Notes under the pieces: generated by a model
The model's input: only the letters and a program-made list of their open reading frames with translations
The model's database searches: none
Told to the model about the DNA's origin: nothing
Shown here: positions 53,351-63,611 of the stretch, in pieces
How positions within the stretch are numbered: position 1 is the first letter of the stretch
Layout: each line of letters begins with the position of its first letter
Assembly: GCA_031256675.1 (NCBI GenBank)
Contig: JAIRQC010000027.1
Span: forward strand, 17,386-81,385
Source: Rikenellaceae bacterium
Lineage (GTDB): Bacteria > Bacteroidota > Bacteroidia > Bacteroidales > Rikenellaceae
DNA length: 64,000 nt
Direction: 5' to 3'
Made by a program: the position numbers and the translations under genes

Positions 53351-54307
53351 ATGCTCCCGCTCGACGACATACTCTCCGTCCGCTCCGAGGCCGACTTCCG
53401 GCGGGCGGCGATGGAACTTTTTGAGTTTCAGGCCAGGGAGTGTGCGCCGTATCGGGAGTATATCGCGCTGTGCGGGATTGATGCGCGGCGGGTGAGGGAG
53501 CCGAAGCAGATACCGTTCATGCCTATCGGACTCTGGCGGAGCCACAGGGTCTACTGCGGCGACGGGGAGCCGGAGATCGTTTTTACGAGCAGCACGACGG
53601 GCGGAACGGAGCCCTCGCGCCACTTTATGGCCTTCGAGCAGGACTACCGCGCGACGTTCAGGCGGGCTTTCGAGCTGTTCTACCCGGGACGGAGGAGCAT
53701 TTACGCGCTGCTGCCCAACTATTTGCAACGCACGGGGTCGTCGCTGGTCTTCATGGCCGACGACCTGATCCGCCGAGGCGGCGGCGGCTTCTATCTCGAC
53801 GACCACGATGCGCTCCTGCGCGACATGGCGGCCGACCGGGGCGGGAAGATACTGCTCGGGGTGAGCTACGCGCTGTGGGAGCTGGCCGAGAGAGGTTGTG
53901 TGTGCCTTGAAAACACGACAGTTATGGAGACCGGCGGCATGAAGGGGCGTCGCGAGGAGCTACCTAAGGAGGAGTTCCACGCGCTGCTGTGCAATGCTTT
54001 CGGGGTGAGCGAGATAGCGTCGGAATACGGCATGGCCGAACTCTCGTCGCAAGCCTACTCGTCGGGCAGGGGCATTTTCCGCACCCCGCCGTGGATGAGG
54101 GTGCTGGCGCGCGACATAAACGACCCTTTCTCGCGTCCGGAACCGGGACGCAGCGGCGGCCTCGACATTATCGACCTGGCCAACCGCTTCTCCTGCGCCT
54201 TTGTCCAGACCGACGACGTGGGGCGGGTGTGGCCGGAGGGGAGTCTCGAGATTCTCGGCCGTATTGACCACAGCGTGGCAAGGGGATGTAATTTATTGGT
54301 TGACTGA
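53351..54307 (+). CDS. LuxE-like acyl-protein synthetase
   Basis: 318 aa; FTSSTTGGTEPSRHFM, NTTVMETGGMKGRREELPKEEFH, EYGMAELSSQAYS. Confidence 0.82.
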   Translation: MLPLDDILSVRSEADFRRAAMELFEFQARECAPYREYIALCGIDARRVREPKQIPFMPIGLWRSHRVYCGDGEPEIVFTSSTTGGTEPSRHFMAFEQDYRATFRRAFELFYPGRRSIYALLPNYLQRTGSSLVFMADDLIRRGGGGFYLDDHDALLRDMAADRGGKILLGVSYALWELAERGCVCLENTTVMETGGMKGRREELPKEEFHALLCNAFGVSEIASEYGMAELSSQAYSSGRGIFRTPPWMRVLARDINDPFSRPEPGRSGGLDIIDLANRFSCAFVQTDDVGRVWPEGSLEILGRIDHSVARGCNLLVD

Positions 54308-55302
54308 TGGATATAGATTTCGTAATAGCCTGGGTAGACGGGGCCGACCCTGCGTGGCGGGCGGAGTTCTCCCGATACAGGGCGGCAGACGGCGCGGCGG
54401 CGGGCGAGTTGACCGACGCCTCCGTTTCGCGCTACCGCGACTGGGACAACCTGCACTACTGGTTCAGGGCCGTCGAGCGGTTTGCGCCGTGGGTGCGTCG
54501 CATCCATTTCATTACGTGGGGCCACCTGCCCGCGTGGCTCGACGCGGCCCACCCGAAACTGCATGTCGTCCGGCACGAAGAGATCCTTGATGCGGCGTAT
54601 CGCCCGACGTTCAATATCAATCCGCTGGAGCTGTCGCTGCACCGTATTCCGGGGCTGGCCGAACGGTTCGTATTCTTCAACGACGACATGTTCCTCGGCC
54701 GTCCCGTGGGGCCCGAACGCTTCTTCCGCTGCGGATTGCCGTGCGACGCCGCCCGCCTGAGCGTCATCGCCCCAAGCTCTATCGCCCATATCCTCCTCAA
54801 CGACGTTGCGCTGATCAACAGGCGGCACAGGAAACAGGTACTCAGGCAGTTCGGAAAATGGTTCAACCTGCGCTATTCGCTCGCGGACATGTTCAAGAGC
54901 CTGACGCTGCTGCCGTGGAGCGCCTTCGCCGGCTTCAAAGACCCCCACATGCCGCAGCCATTCCTCAAAGCTACCTTCGAGCGGCTGTGGGCCGAAGAGG
55001 GGGAGACGCTCGGAGGGACGCTGCCGCACCGGTTCCGCTCGCTGCTCGACTTCAATCAGTACCTGATGCGTTACGAGCAGCTTGTGACAGGCTGTTTCGC
55101 ACCCGTTTCGTACCGCGACGCCCGTCTCGACACCCTCGGCGAACAGAGCATCGAGCACATCTGCCGTTTTATCGCCGGGCGTCGCTATGCGATGTTCTGC
55201 CTGAACGACAGCGAGGCCATAGCCGATTTCGACGCGCTCCGTGCCCGTCTGTGCAGTGCATTCCAACAGATACTTCCCGAAAAGTCGAGCTATGAACTGT
55301 AA
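54307..55302 (+). CDS. Stealth-family sugar-phosphotransferase
   Basis: 331 aa; DIDFVIAWVDGADPAWRAEF (CR1), RDWDNLHYWFRAVERFAPWVRRIHFITWGHLPAWLD, NDDMFLGRPV; start shares 1 nt with the upstream stop. Confidence 0.88.
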   Translation: MDIDFVIAWVDGADPAWRAEFSRYRAADGAAAGELTDASVSRYRDWDNLHYWFRAVERFAPWVRRIHFITWGHLPAWLDAAHPKLHVVRHEEILDAAYRPTFNINPLELSLHRIPGLAERFVFFNDDMFLGRPVGPERFFRCGLPCDAARLSVIAPSSIAHILLNDVALINRRHRKQVLRQFGKWFNLRYSLADMFKSLTLLPWSAFAGFKDPHMPQPFLKATFERLWAEEGETLGGTLPHRFRSLLDFNQYLMRYEQLVTGCFAPVSYRDARLDTLGEQSIEHICRFIAGRRYAMFCLNDSEAIADFDALRARLCSAFQQILPEKSSYEL

Positions 55303-56218
55303 ATTCTCGGTGATAATACCGCTCTACAACAAGCGGGACGACATTGCCGCCACGCTTGCCTCCGCCCTCGCCCAGAGCTACCCGCCGCACGAGATTGTGG
55401 TGGTTGACGACGGCTCGACGGACGGCTCGGGCGACGTGGTGCGGACGTTCGACTCCCCGCTGATCAGGCTGATCTCCCAGCCCAACGCAGGGGAGTGCGC
55501 CGCCCGCAACCGCGCCATGGCCGAAGCGACGGGCGAATACTTCGCCCTGCTCGACGCAGACGATCAGTGGGAGACGGGCTATCTGGCCACGATAGCTTCG
55601 CTGATAGAGAAATACCCCGACTGCGGGGCATACTGCACGGCATTCACAATAGTCGGCGCGGGGGGCGAGAAACCGAGCCGGTCGCCCGAAAAAGAGGGGA
55701 TTGTAGACGACTATTTCCGCCGCGCGCTCGAATGCCATATACTGCTCCCCTCCGAAACCACCCTCCGGCGCGAGGTTGTGGAGCAGGTCGGGGGCTTTCC
55801 TGTGGGTATGAAGCTCGGCGGCGACCAGTACATGTGGGTAAAACTGGTTGCGGCGGGATGGCGTGTGGCCTGTTCGCCGCTGCGGATGATGCGTTACAGC
55901 GCCGTGGCGGCCAACCGCAGCTCGGCGATCTACGTCGCCGAGCAGACGGAGCACTCTTTCCGCGACTATTATGCCGAGGGTGACTTCTGGCGCAACGAAT
56001 ATCTGGCCCGCGTGGAGCTTAACAAGGCCATCGTCGTCTCGGCCAAAGGTGGCGCATCGGAGGCGCGCGACACGGAGCGGTTCTACCGCTATACCCGCCG
56101 TTCGCGCACGGCATGGTACAAACTCTGGACGCTCAACCGTCTACCCCGCCGCTGGCGCGCCCCGCTGCTCGGGCTCTACAACCGCGCGGCGTGGATCCTG
56201 GCAGGGAAAGGGTTCTAA
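55292..56218 (+). CDS. Glycosyltransferase family 2
   Basis: 308 aa; FSVIIPLYNKRDDIAATLASALAQSYPPHEIVVVDDGSTDGSGDVV. Confidence 0.93.
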   Translation: MNCKFSVIIPLYNKRDDIAATLASALAQSYPPHEIVVVDDGSTDGSGDVVRTFDSPLIRLISQPNAGECAARNRAMAEATGEYFALLDADDQWETGYLATIASLIEKYPDCGAYCTAFTIVGAGGEKPSRSPEKEGIVDDYFRRALECHILLPSETTLRREVVEQVGGFPVGMKLGGDQYMWVKLVAAGWRVACSPLRMMRYSAVAANRSSAIYVAEQTEHSFRDYYAEGDFWRNEYLARVELNKAIVVSAKGGASEARDTERFYRYTRRSRTAWYKLWTLNRLPRRWRAPLLGLYNRAAWILAGKGF

Positions 56219-56664
56219 TGCCTTAATTCTGCGAGCAGGTCTGCTACGACGAACGAACTGCCGCCGATGAAGATCATGTCGGAGGGCGAGGCGAGCGAGC
56301 GGACGGCGGAGTATGCCCCTGCAACGCTTGCGCTCGCCTCGCCGTGCAGCCCCGCCGCCCGACAGAGGCCGGCCAGCTCCGAAATGGTACGAACTCTGGA
56401 CGCTCAACCGTCTACCCCACCGCTGGCGCGCCCCGCTGCTCGGGCTCTACAACCGCGCGGCGTGGATCGCGGCGTGGATCTTGGCAGGGAAAGGGTTCTA
56501 ATGCCTTAATTCTGCGAGCAGGTCTGCTACTACGAACGTACTGCCGCCGATGAAGATCATGTCGGAGGGCGAGGCGAGCGAGCGGGCGGCGGAGTATGCC
56601 CCTGCAACGCTTGCGCTCGCCTCGCCGTGCAGCCCCGCCGCCCGGCAAAGGCCGGCCAGCTCCG
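56113..56664. repeat. ~281-bp tandem duplication spanning the ends of the convergent GT2 and folC genes
   Basis: atggtac(a/g)aactctggacgctcaaccgtctacccc at 56113 and 56394; both copies continue through the GT2 stop and the folC 3' end. Confidence 0.92.
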
Positions 56665-57835
56665 AAGCGGGCAAGGCGCGGGGGGTGGAGGGCTGTGTAA
56701 ATATATAGTGCGCCTCGCGAGGCAACAGTGGCACGATCTCAGACAGATTCTTGTCGGCCACAAAACCGACGACCATATATAACCGTTCGTACCCCTGCCG
56801 GGCGATCTGGGCGGTTACCTCTTTAAGCCCGTGGGCGTTATGTCCCGTGTCGCATATCGTCAGCGGATGGTCGCACAGCTTCTGCCACCGCCCCGAAAAT
56901 CCTGTCGAGCGGGCCGCCGAGGCGCAGCCGGCAAGTATCGCACCGCGCCCGATGCGCAGCGGCATGGCGTCGAGCGCCGCCATGCAGGCGACCATGTTTT
57001 TGCGCTGGTAACCGCCCGTCAGGTCGAGGGCGACCCTGAACGGTGAAAATTCGTCATGGAACGACGAATTTTCACCGCCCGACGGCAGCCCCCCATGCCT
57101 CTCTCCGCAGCGGACAAGCTCCATTACCTGCCCCTCCGCTGACGGTTCCGCGGCGACGCACTGCCAAAGGGCGTCGGCAAAGAGCAGCTCCGAGCCGCAC
57201 TCGCGGGCACGCCGCACGAAAACCCCGTCGTACTCCGGCGAGCTCTCCCCCACCACCGCCGTCACGCCCGGTTTGATGATCCCCGCCTTTTCGGCGGCGA
57301 TCATCGGCAGCGTGTCGCCGAGCAGCGCCGTGTGGTCGAGGCCGATATTGGTGATGACCGACAGTATCGGCGTGATGATATTGGTTGCGTCGAGCCGCCC
57401 GCCCAGGCCGGTCTCCACCACGGCCACGTCGACCCCCGAACGGCGAAAATGGTCGAAAGCCATGCCGACCGTCATCTCGAAGAACGACAGCCCCTCCATC
57501 GCCCCGCGCCACCGCCCGACAAACCCCACAACCTCCTCTTCGGAAACCGGCTGCCCGTCGACCCTGATACGCTCGCGGAAATCGACAAGGTGCGGCGAGG
57601 TGTAGAGCCCCACGCGATAGCCCGCCGCCTGCAACACCGAGGCAAGAATATGCGATGTCGACCCCTTGCCGTTCGTTCCGGCAACGTGTATCGACGCAAA
57701 ACTCCGCTCGGGCCGTCCCAGCCGCTCGCAAAAGGCCGCTACACGCTCCAGCCCGGGCTTGTAGGCCTGAGCGCCAACATGCTGAAACTCCGGCAGCGAA
57801 CCGTACAGATACTCCAGCGTCTGCCCGTATGTCAT
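56498..57835 (-). CDS. folC: Bifunctional folylpolyglutamate/dihydrofolate synthase
   Basis: 445 aa from MTYGQTLEYLY; HVAGTNGKGSTSHILASVLQ, ETGLGGRLDATN, TNIGLDHTALLGDT. Confidence 0.95.
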   Translation of the reverse strand: MTYGQTLEYLYGSLPEFQHVGAQAYKPGLERVAAFCERLGRPERSFASIHVAGTNGKGSTSHILASVLQAAGYRVGLYTSPHLVDFRERIRVDGQPVSEEEVVGFVGRWRGAMEGLSFFEMTVGMAFDHFRRSGVDVAVVETGLGGRLDATNIITPILSVITNIGLDHTALLGDTLPMIAAEKAGIIKPGVTAVVGESSPEYDGVFVRRARECGSELLFADALWQCVAAEPSAEGQVMELVRCGERHGGLPSGGENSSFHDEFSPFRVALDLTGGYQRKNMVACMAALDAMPLRIGRGAILAGCASAARSTGFSGRWQKLCDHPLTICDTGHNAHGLKEVTAQIARQGYERLYMVVGFVADKNLSEIVPLLPREAHYIFTQPSTPRALPASELAGLCRAAGLHGEASASVAGAYSAARSLASPSDMIFIGGSTFVVADLLAELRH

Positions 57836-57895
57836 TCTTGTTCTATATTTATATTGTATGCCGCCATGCCGCAGGCAACCCCCGCATAACAGGCG

Positions 57896-57940
57896 AAAAT
57901 CGAGAGGCCGCACCTGAACGGGTGGCGACCTCTCGATTTT
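57896..57940 (-). terminator. Rho-independent terminator of the M3 peptidase gene
   Basis: aaaatcgagagg (57896-57907) pairs with cctctcgatttt (57929-57940). Confidence 0.75.
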
Positions 57941-57955
57941 GCACGGAAAGAGATA

Positions 57956-60115
57956 CTATATCGGCTTTACGGCCGTGCTGTCGGCGGGCGTTGCGGGTTC
58001 GGGGATAAGGCCGCGACCGCGGAGCAGCGGCGTCCGGCTGGGCTCCTGACCGCGGAAGTTGCGATAGAGCGTCATGCCGTCGGCTGTGCCGCCCTTCGAG
58101 AGCAGCTCGTTGCGGAAGGCCGAAGCTATCTTGCGGTTGAATATGTCGCCGCTTTGGACGAAGTGGTCGTAAGCGTCCTTGTCGAGCGCCTCCGACCAGA
58201 TGTAACCGTAATAGCCCGCCGAATAGTCGTCGAAGCCGCCGAAAATGTGTTTGAAGTAGGGATAGTGGTAACGCGGCTCGATCTCGCCCATCAGCCCGCG
58301 CCTGGCGCCGAGGGCGTTATCCTCGAACTTGTTCACATCGAACGGCACGTAGGAACTCAGCGTGTGGAGGTCCATGTCGGAGAACGAGGCGGCCAGATAT
58401 TCGACCGTCGTGAAGCCCTGGTTGAACAGGCGGCTGTTGCTGATCTTCTCGATCAGGTAGTCGGGCATCGGCGATCCGGTGCGATAGTCGAGGGCGTAAC
58501 TGCGCAGCATCTGCGGTTCGAGGCACCAGTTCTCCATGATCTGCGACGGCAGCTCGACGAAATCGCGCTCCACCTCGCGCAGGCCGCTATACGGCGCGTG
58601 GATGAACAGATAGTGGACGGCGTGGCCGAACTCGTGAAAGAAGGTTTCGGTCTCGTCGAGGTTGAGCAGGGCGGGCGCGCCGTTGCCGGGACGGGTGAAG
58701 TTGCAGGTGATGTTGATCACGGGCGGGATGCGCTTGCCGTCCTTGTAGTTCTCCTCGCGGAAGAGCCCCATCCAAGCCCCCTGCCGCTTGCCGTCGCGCG
58801 GGAAGAAGTCCATGTAGATGATCCCGAGCGAGGTCATGTCGACGTCGAGCGCTTCGTAGGTCTGACATTCGGGGTTGTAGGAGGGTATCAGCGGCGCAGG
58901 GCGGAACGTAATGCCGTACAGGCGGTTACACAGGTCAAAGACGCCAGTGCGGACATTTTCAAGCGACAGGTAGGGGCGCAGCATCTCCTCGTCGAGGTCG
59001 TATTTGGCCTTGCGGAGCTTTTCGGCGTAATACCACCAGTCCCACGAGGCGAACTCGTCGCTGCCGGTCTCGGCCTTTTTGATCTCCTTCATCTCGCGCA
59101 ACTCCTCGCCGGCGCGCTCCAAAGCGGGTTTCCATAGCGCGTTGAGCAGCGAGTAGACGTTGGCGGGGTTGGCGGCCATGCGGTCGTCGAGCACATAGTC
59201 GGCGTGCGACTTGAAGCCAAGCAGGTTGACGCGCTCGGTGCGCAGGCGGATTATGTCGTTGATAACCTGTTTGTTGTCGAGGCTGTCATTGTGGTTGCAC
59301 TTGGAGGTGTAGCCCTTGTAGAGTTGCTCGCGGAGTTCGCGGCGGGGCGAGTTGGTGATGAAGGGGATGAGGCTCGGCTTGTCGATGGTGAAGACGAACC
59401 TGCCCTTCCTGCCCATCTCCGCAGCTTTGGCCGCGGCGGCCTCTTTGAGCCCGTCCGACAGCCCCTCGACGTCGGACGAGTCGACGGTCATCGTGAAGTT
59501 CTTGTTGTCGGCCAGCAGGTTGTTCGAGTAGGTCACCTGCAACGAGGCGAGCTGCGAGTTAATCTCCCTGAGCCGCGCCATGCCCTCGTCCGACAGCCCC
59601 GCCCCGGCGCGCATGAACCTTTTATAGGTCTTCTCCACGAGGCGCACCTGCAACGGGTCGAGGTCGAGGGTGGCGCGTTTGTCGTAGATCGTCTTGATCT
59701 TGGCGAACAGCCCCCCGTTCATCATTATCCGGTCGCTGTGGGCGGTGAGGATGGGCGAGATCTCCTCCTCGATAGCCTGCATCTCGGGGTTGGTGTCGGC
59801 CTCGGAGATCGAGAAAAAGACCAGCGACACGTTTTGCAGCATCTCGCCGCTGCGGTCGTAGGCCAGCATTACGTTGTCGAAAGTCGGCTCGTCGGGGTTG
59901 TTGACGATCGAGTCTATCTGCGACAGGTGCAGCATCATGGCGCTGTCGAACGCCGGACGGTAGTGTTCGTTCCTGATCCTGTCGAACGGCGGAACGCCAA
60001 ACGGAGTGTCCCACTCCTCGAAAAACGGATTGCTCTGAGAGATATTATTCTCCCTGCACGACTGGGCTGCCAGCATAACGGAGCAGATTGTTAGAATTAT
60101 ACCGAACTTTTTCAT
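57956..60115 (-). CDS. M3-family peptidase (peptidyl-dipeptidase/oligopeptidase A-like) lipoprotein
   Basis: 719 aa; HEFGHAVHYLF zinc motif; lipobox VMLAAQSC. Confidence 0.95.
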   Translation of the reverse strand: MKKFGIILTICSVMLAAQSCRENNISQSNPFFEEWDTPFGVPPFDRIRNEHYRPAFDSAMMLHLSQIDSIVNNPDEPTFDNVMLAYDRSGEMLQNVSLVFFSISEADTNPEMQAIEEEISPILTAHSDRIMMNGGLFAKIKTIYDKRATLDLDPLQVRLVEKTYKRFMRAGAGLSDEGMARLREINSQLASLQVTYSNNLLADNKNFTMTVDSSDVEGLSDGLKEAAAAKAAEMGRKGRFVFTIDKPSLIPFITNSPRRELREQLYKGYTSKCNHNDSLDNKQVINDIIRLRTERVNLLGFKSHADYVLDDRMAANPANVYSLLNALWKPALERAGEELREMKEIKKAETGSDEFASWDWWYYAEKLRKAKYDLDEEMLRPYLSLENVRTGVFDLCNRLYGITFRPAPLIPSYNPECQTYEALDVDMTSLGIIYMDFFPRDGKRQGAWMGLFREENYKDGKRIPPVINITCNFTRPGNGAPALLNLDETETFFHEFGHAVHYLFIHAPYSGLREVERDFVELPSQIMENWCLEPQMLRSYALDYRTGSPMPDYLIEKISNSRLFNQGFTTVEYLAASFSDMDLHTLSSYVPFDVNKFEDNALGARRGLMGEIEPRYHYPYFKHIFGGFDDYSAGYYGYIWSEALDKDAYDHFVQSGDIFNRKIASAFRNELLSKGGTADGMTLYRNFRGQEPSRTPLLRGRGLIPEPATPADSTAVKPI

Positions 60116-60222
60116 ATTTTTGTGGTTTTAAGTAGGTCGCTGTCCGTAATCGGAGGCTGATCCGGCGGTTTTTCGAGGCCTGCCACAAAAGTATTATTTA
60201 TTTACATTGATAGCACGCCGAC

Positions 60223-60924
60223 ATGCAACTTTTTTTTGTTCCGAACGTAACTTTACCCTTGTGCACCCTCTCCGAGGAGGAGTCGCGCCACTGTGCGCGG
60301 GTGTTGAGGCTCGCCCCGGGCGATGTGCTCCACCTGACCGACGGGCGCGGAACGCTGTTCGAGGCGCGCATCGTGACGCCCGACGCTCGACGCTGCGTGG
60401 TGGAGATCGTCGGCAGTTTTTCGGATTACGGCCGTCGGCCTTACGCCCTTACCGTGGCCATAGCCCCGACGAAAAATATCGACCGTTTCGAATGGTTTCT
60501 TGAGAAGGCGACCGAAATCGGCGTCGACGCCATAGTGCCGCTCGACTGTCGTCACAGCGAGCGGCGAACGGTCAATGTCGAGCGGTGCGGGCGGATTCTG
60601 GCCGGGGCAATGAAGCAGTCGTTGAGGTGTTTTCTGCCGCGCCTTGCGCCCGTTACGCGCTTCGAGGCGTTCGTAACCGCTCCGTTCGACGGCGCGCGGC
60701 TGATAGCCTGTTGCGGCGACGCGCCGAAGGATTATATCGGCTCGCTGATTGCGCCGGGCGATAACGCGCTGATAATGATAGGCCCCGAAGGCGACTTCTC
60801 GGACGGGGAGGTGGCGCTGGCCCTCTCGCACGGTTTCCGCACCGTAACCCTCGGCGAAAGCCGGCTACGCACCGAAACAGCAGCCATCATGGCCGTAGCA
60901 GAGGTGGGGATGATAAACAGGTGA
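60223..60924 (+). CDS. rsmE: 16S rRNA (uracil1498-N3)-methyltransferase
   Basis: 233 aa; EKATEIGVDAIVPLDCRHSE, MIGPEGDFSDGEVALALSHGFRTVTLGESRLRTETAA. Confidence 0.95.
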   Translation: MQLFFVPNVTLPLCTLSEEESRHCARVLRLAPGDVLHLTDGRGTLFEARIVTPDARRCVVEIVGSFSDYGRRPYALTVAIAPTKNIDRFEWFLEKATEIGVDAIVPLDCRHSERRTVNVERCGRILAGAMKQSLRCFLPRLAPVTRFEAFVTAPFDGARLIACCGDAPKDYIGSLIAPGDNALIMIGPEGDFSDGEVALALSHGFRTVTLGESRLRTETAAIMAVAEVGMINR

Positions 60925-61034
60925 TACTTTCCGTCCGCAGGCAGCGGGACGCCCGAAGTAGAAAACAGGCGGGAGCCCGCAGTTTGTAACAACTGCTGTT
61001 TGCCGATTTTGTTACGCAGGGCTGCTCACTGTTT

Positions 61035-61162
61035 TGTTTCGCCGCTTTGCGTCCCGCAACGATGGATAACTTCGCCGCAAAGAATGGAGAAGCACAACAT
61101 TTTTAGAATCTTCCTCATCGCCCCACCTGATTGTTTCACCGCTTTGCGTCCCGCAACGATGG
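61035..61162. repeat. 31-bp direct repeat with 97-bp period in rsmE-lon intergenic region
   Basis: tgtttcgccgctttgcgtcccgcaacgatgg at 61035 and tgtttcaccgctttgcgtcccgcaacgatgg at 61132. Confidence 0.88.
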
Positions 61163-61187
61163 CGTTCCGCTCACCGCGACGCAAAAG

Positions 61188-63611
61188 TTACCCTATCGCC
61201 AAGGCGAGCACGTCGCTGTTGGTGCGAACGTAATGGAAGGCGAGGCCGTCGATGTATTCGGGCTTGATTTCCGAGACGTCCTTGCGGTTGTCTTCGCTGA
61301 GGATGATCTCGCACAGTCCGGCGCGCTTGGCCGCCAGGATCTTCTCCTTGATGCCGCCGACGGGCATCACGCGACCGCGCAGGGTGGTCTCGCCCGTCAT
61401 GGCTATCCGCTCACGGACCGCCTTGCCCGTGAATGTCGACACCAGCGAGGTCATCATCGTGATGCCCGCGCTCGGCCCGTCCTTCGGGATGGCCCCCTCG
61501 GGAACGTGGATGTTGATGTCGCACTTCTCGAACTTCTCGCAGTCGATGCCCAGCTCCTCGTAATGGGCCTTGACCCATTCGAGGGCTATCGTGGCCGACT
61601 CCTTCATAACATCGCCCAGATTGCCCGTGACGTTCATGGCCCCCTTGCCCGGGGTGAGGATCGACTCGATGTAGAGAATGTCGCCGCCGACCTCCGTCCA
61701 CGCAAGGCCGGTCACCACGCCGACCATCCCCTCGATCTCGTACTGGTCCAGACGGAACTTGGGCACGCCGAGGATCTTTTCCACATCCTCGGGTGCGATA
61801 GCAGGGTCGAAATCGTTGTCGAAGCCGATCTCCTTGGCGCGGTAACGGGCTATCTTGGCTATGTTCTTGTCGAGGTTGCGCACGCCCGACTCGCGGGTGT
61901 ACTCGGCGATGATCTTCTCTATCGACGTCTCGGGCAGCTTCATGCTTTTGGCCGGCACGCCGTGGGCTTCCAGCTGCTTGGGTATGAGGTGATCGCGGGC
62001 GATCTGTACCTTGTCTTCGAGTATGTAGCCCGGGATGTTGATCAGCTCCATACGGTCGCGCAGGGCGGGCGGAATGTTGGCCACGTTGTTGGCCGTGGCG
62101 ATGAACAGCACCTTCGACAGGTCGAAATCCACGTCGAGATAGTTGTCGTGGAAGGTGGTGTTCTGCTCCGGGTCGAGCACTTCGAGCAGCGCCGACGACG
62201 GGTCGCCGTGGGCGCTCGAGGTCACCTTGTCGATTTCGTCGAGGATGATCACAGGGTTGGCTGACCCGCACCGCTTGATGGTCTGTATTATGCGTCCCGG
62301 CATGGCCCCGATGTAGGTACGACGGTGGCCGCGGATCTCCGCCTCGTCGTGCAGTCCACCGAGCGATATGCGTCCGAATTTGCGTTTGAGCGACTCGGCC
62401 ACCGACTTGCCCAGCGAGGTTTTGCCCACCCCGGGAGGGCCGTAGAGGCAGAGTATCGGCGATTTCAGGTCGCCTTTGAGCTTGATGACGGCAAGGTGTT
62501 CGAGTATGCGCTCTTTGACCTCTTCGAGGCCGAAATGGTCGCCGTCGAGCCGTTTGCGGGCGCGCGCCAGGTCGAGGTTATCTTTGGTATATTCGTTCCA
62601 CGGCAACTCGAGCATCATTTGCAGGTAGGTCATCTGCACCGAGTACTCCGCCATGGCCGGATTAAGCCGTTCAAGCTTCGCGACCTCCTTTTTGAACATC
62701 TCCCCCGTCTCCTTGCTCCACTTCTTTTTGCGGGCGCGGTTGCGCAGGTCGGATACGTCGTTGACGTCGGGATCGCCGCCAAGCTCCTCCTGAATGGTAC
62801 GGATCTGCTGTTGAAGGAAATACTCCTTCTGCTGCTGGTCGAGGTCGCGCTTGACTTTGCTCTGGATCTCGCTTTTGAGTTCAACCAGTTGCTGTTCGCG
62901 GGCCAGGATTTCCAGCAGGCGGCGGGCGCGGGCCAGCAGCCCCGGGGCCTCCAGCAGGTGCTGGCGGTCGGAGTCGGCAAAGTCGAGGTTGGAGCAGATA
63001 AAGTTGATCAGTCCGCGGTCGGAGTCGATGTTCTTGATGGCGAACGACGCCTCTTTGGGTATGTTGTGCGAAATGTTGATTATATTGATGGCGATGTCGC
63101 GGATCGAGTCGACCAGAGCGTTGAATTCCAGATTGTTGCTCTCCGGCGCGGTATCCCTGAGAGAGATGATCCTCGCCGTGAAGAACGGGTCGGAGGTGAT
63201 GAACTCCTTGGCCTCGATCTTGCGTATGCCGTGCATGATGACCGTCAGGTTGCCGTTGGGCATGTCGAGGATTTTGAGGATACGCGCCGCCGTGCCCACG
63301 CGGTACATGTCGTCCGGGCCCGGCTGGTCGACGTCGGCCTCCTTCTGCAACAGCGCCCCGAGCAGCCCTCCGGTAGCTTCGACGCTGCGCACGAGCTTCA
63401 TCGACTTCTCGCGCCCGACGGTAATCGGGGTGATGGAGCCGGGGAAGAGCACCGAACTGCGCAGGGTCAGGATAGGCAGCACCTCAGGGATCTCCACATC
63501 TTCGGGCATGTTGTCGTCGTCGCCAGTCACGATGGGGATCACCTGATGGACGCCTTCGACAACGTCTGCGCCAGCAAAATCGTCTCGCGAATATCTTTTT
63601 TTCTTATTCAT
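61188..63611 (-). CDS. lon: Endopeptidase La (Lon protease)
   Basis: CLYGPPGVGKTSLGKSVAESL, VPEGAIPKDGPSAGITMMTSLVSTFTGKAV. Confidence 0.98.
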   Translation of the reverse strand: MNKKKRYSRDDFAGADVVEGVHQVIPIVTGDDDNMPEDVEIPEVLPILTLRSSVLFPGSITPITVGREKSMKLVRSVEATGGLLGALLQKEADVDQPGPDDMYRVGTAARILKILDMPNGNLTVIMHGIRKIEAKEFITSDPFFTARIISLRDTAPESNNLEFNALVDSIRDIAINIINISHNIPKEASFAIKNIDSDRGLINFICSNLDFADSDRQHLLEAPGLLARARRLLEILAREQQLVELKSEIQSKVKRDLDQQQKEYFLQQQIRTIQEELGGDPDVNDVSDLRNRARKKKWSKETGEMFKKEVAKLERLNPAMAEYSVQMTYLQMMLELPWNEYTKDNLDLARARKRLDGDHFGLEEVKERILEHLAVIKLKGDLKSPILCLYGPPGVGKTSLGKSVAESLKRKFGRISLGGLHDEAEIRGHRRTYIGAMPGRIIQTIKRCGSANPVIILDEIDKVTSSAHGDPSSALLEVLDPEQNTTFHDNYLDVDFDLSKVLFIATANNVANIPPALRDRMELINIPGYILEDKVQIARDHLIPKQLEAHGVPAKSMKLPETSIEKIIAEYTRESGVRNLDKNIAKIARYRAKEIGFDNDFDPAIAPEDVEKILGVPKFRLDQYEIEGMVGVVTGLAWTEVGGDILYIESILTPGKGAMNVTGNLGDVMKESATIALEWVKAHYEELGIDCEKFEKCDINIHVPEGAIPKDGPSAGITMMTSLVSTFTGKAVRERIAMTGETTLRGRVMPVGGIKEKILAAKRAGLCEIILSEDNRKDVSEIKPEYIDGLAFHYVRTNSDVLALAIG

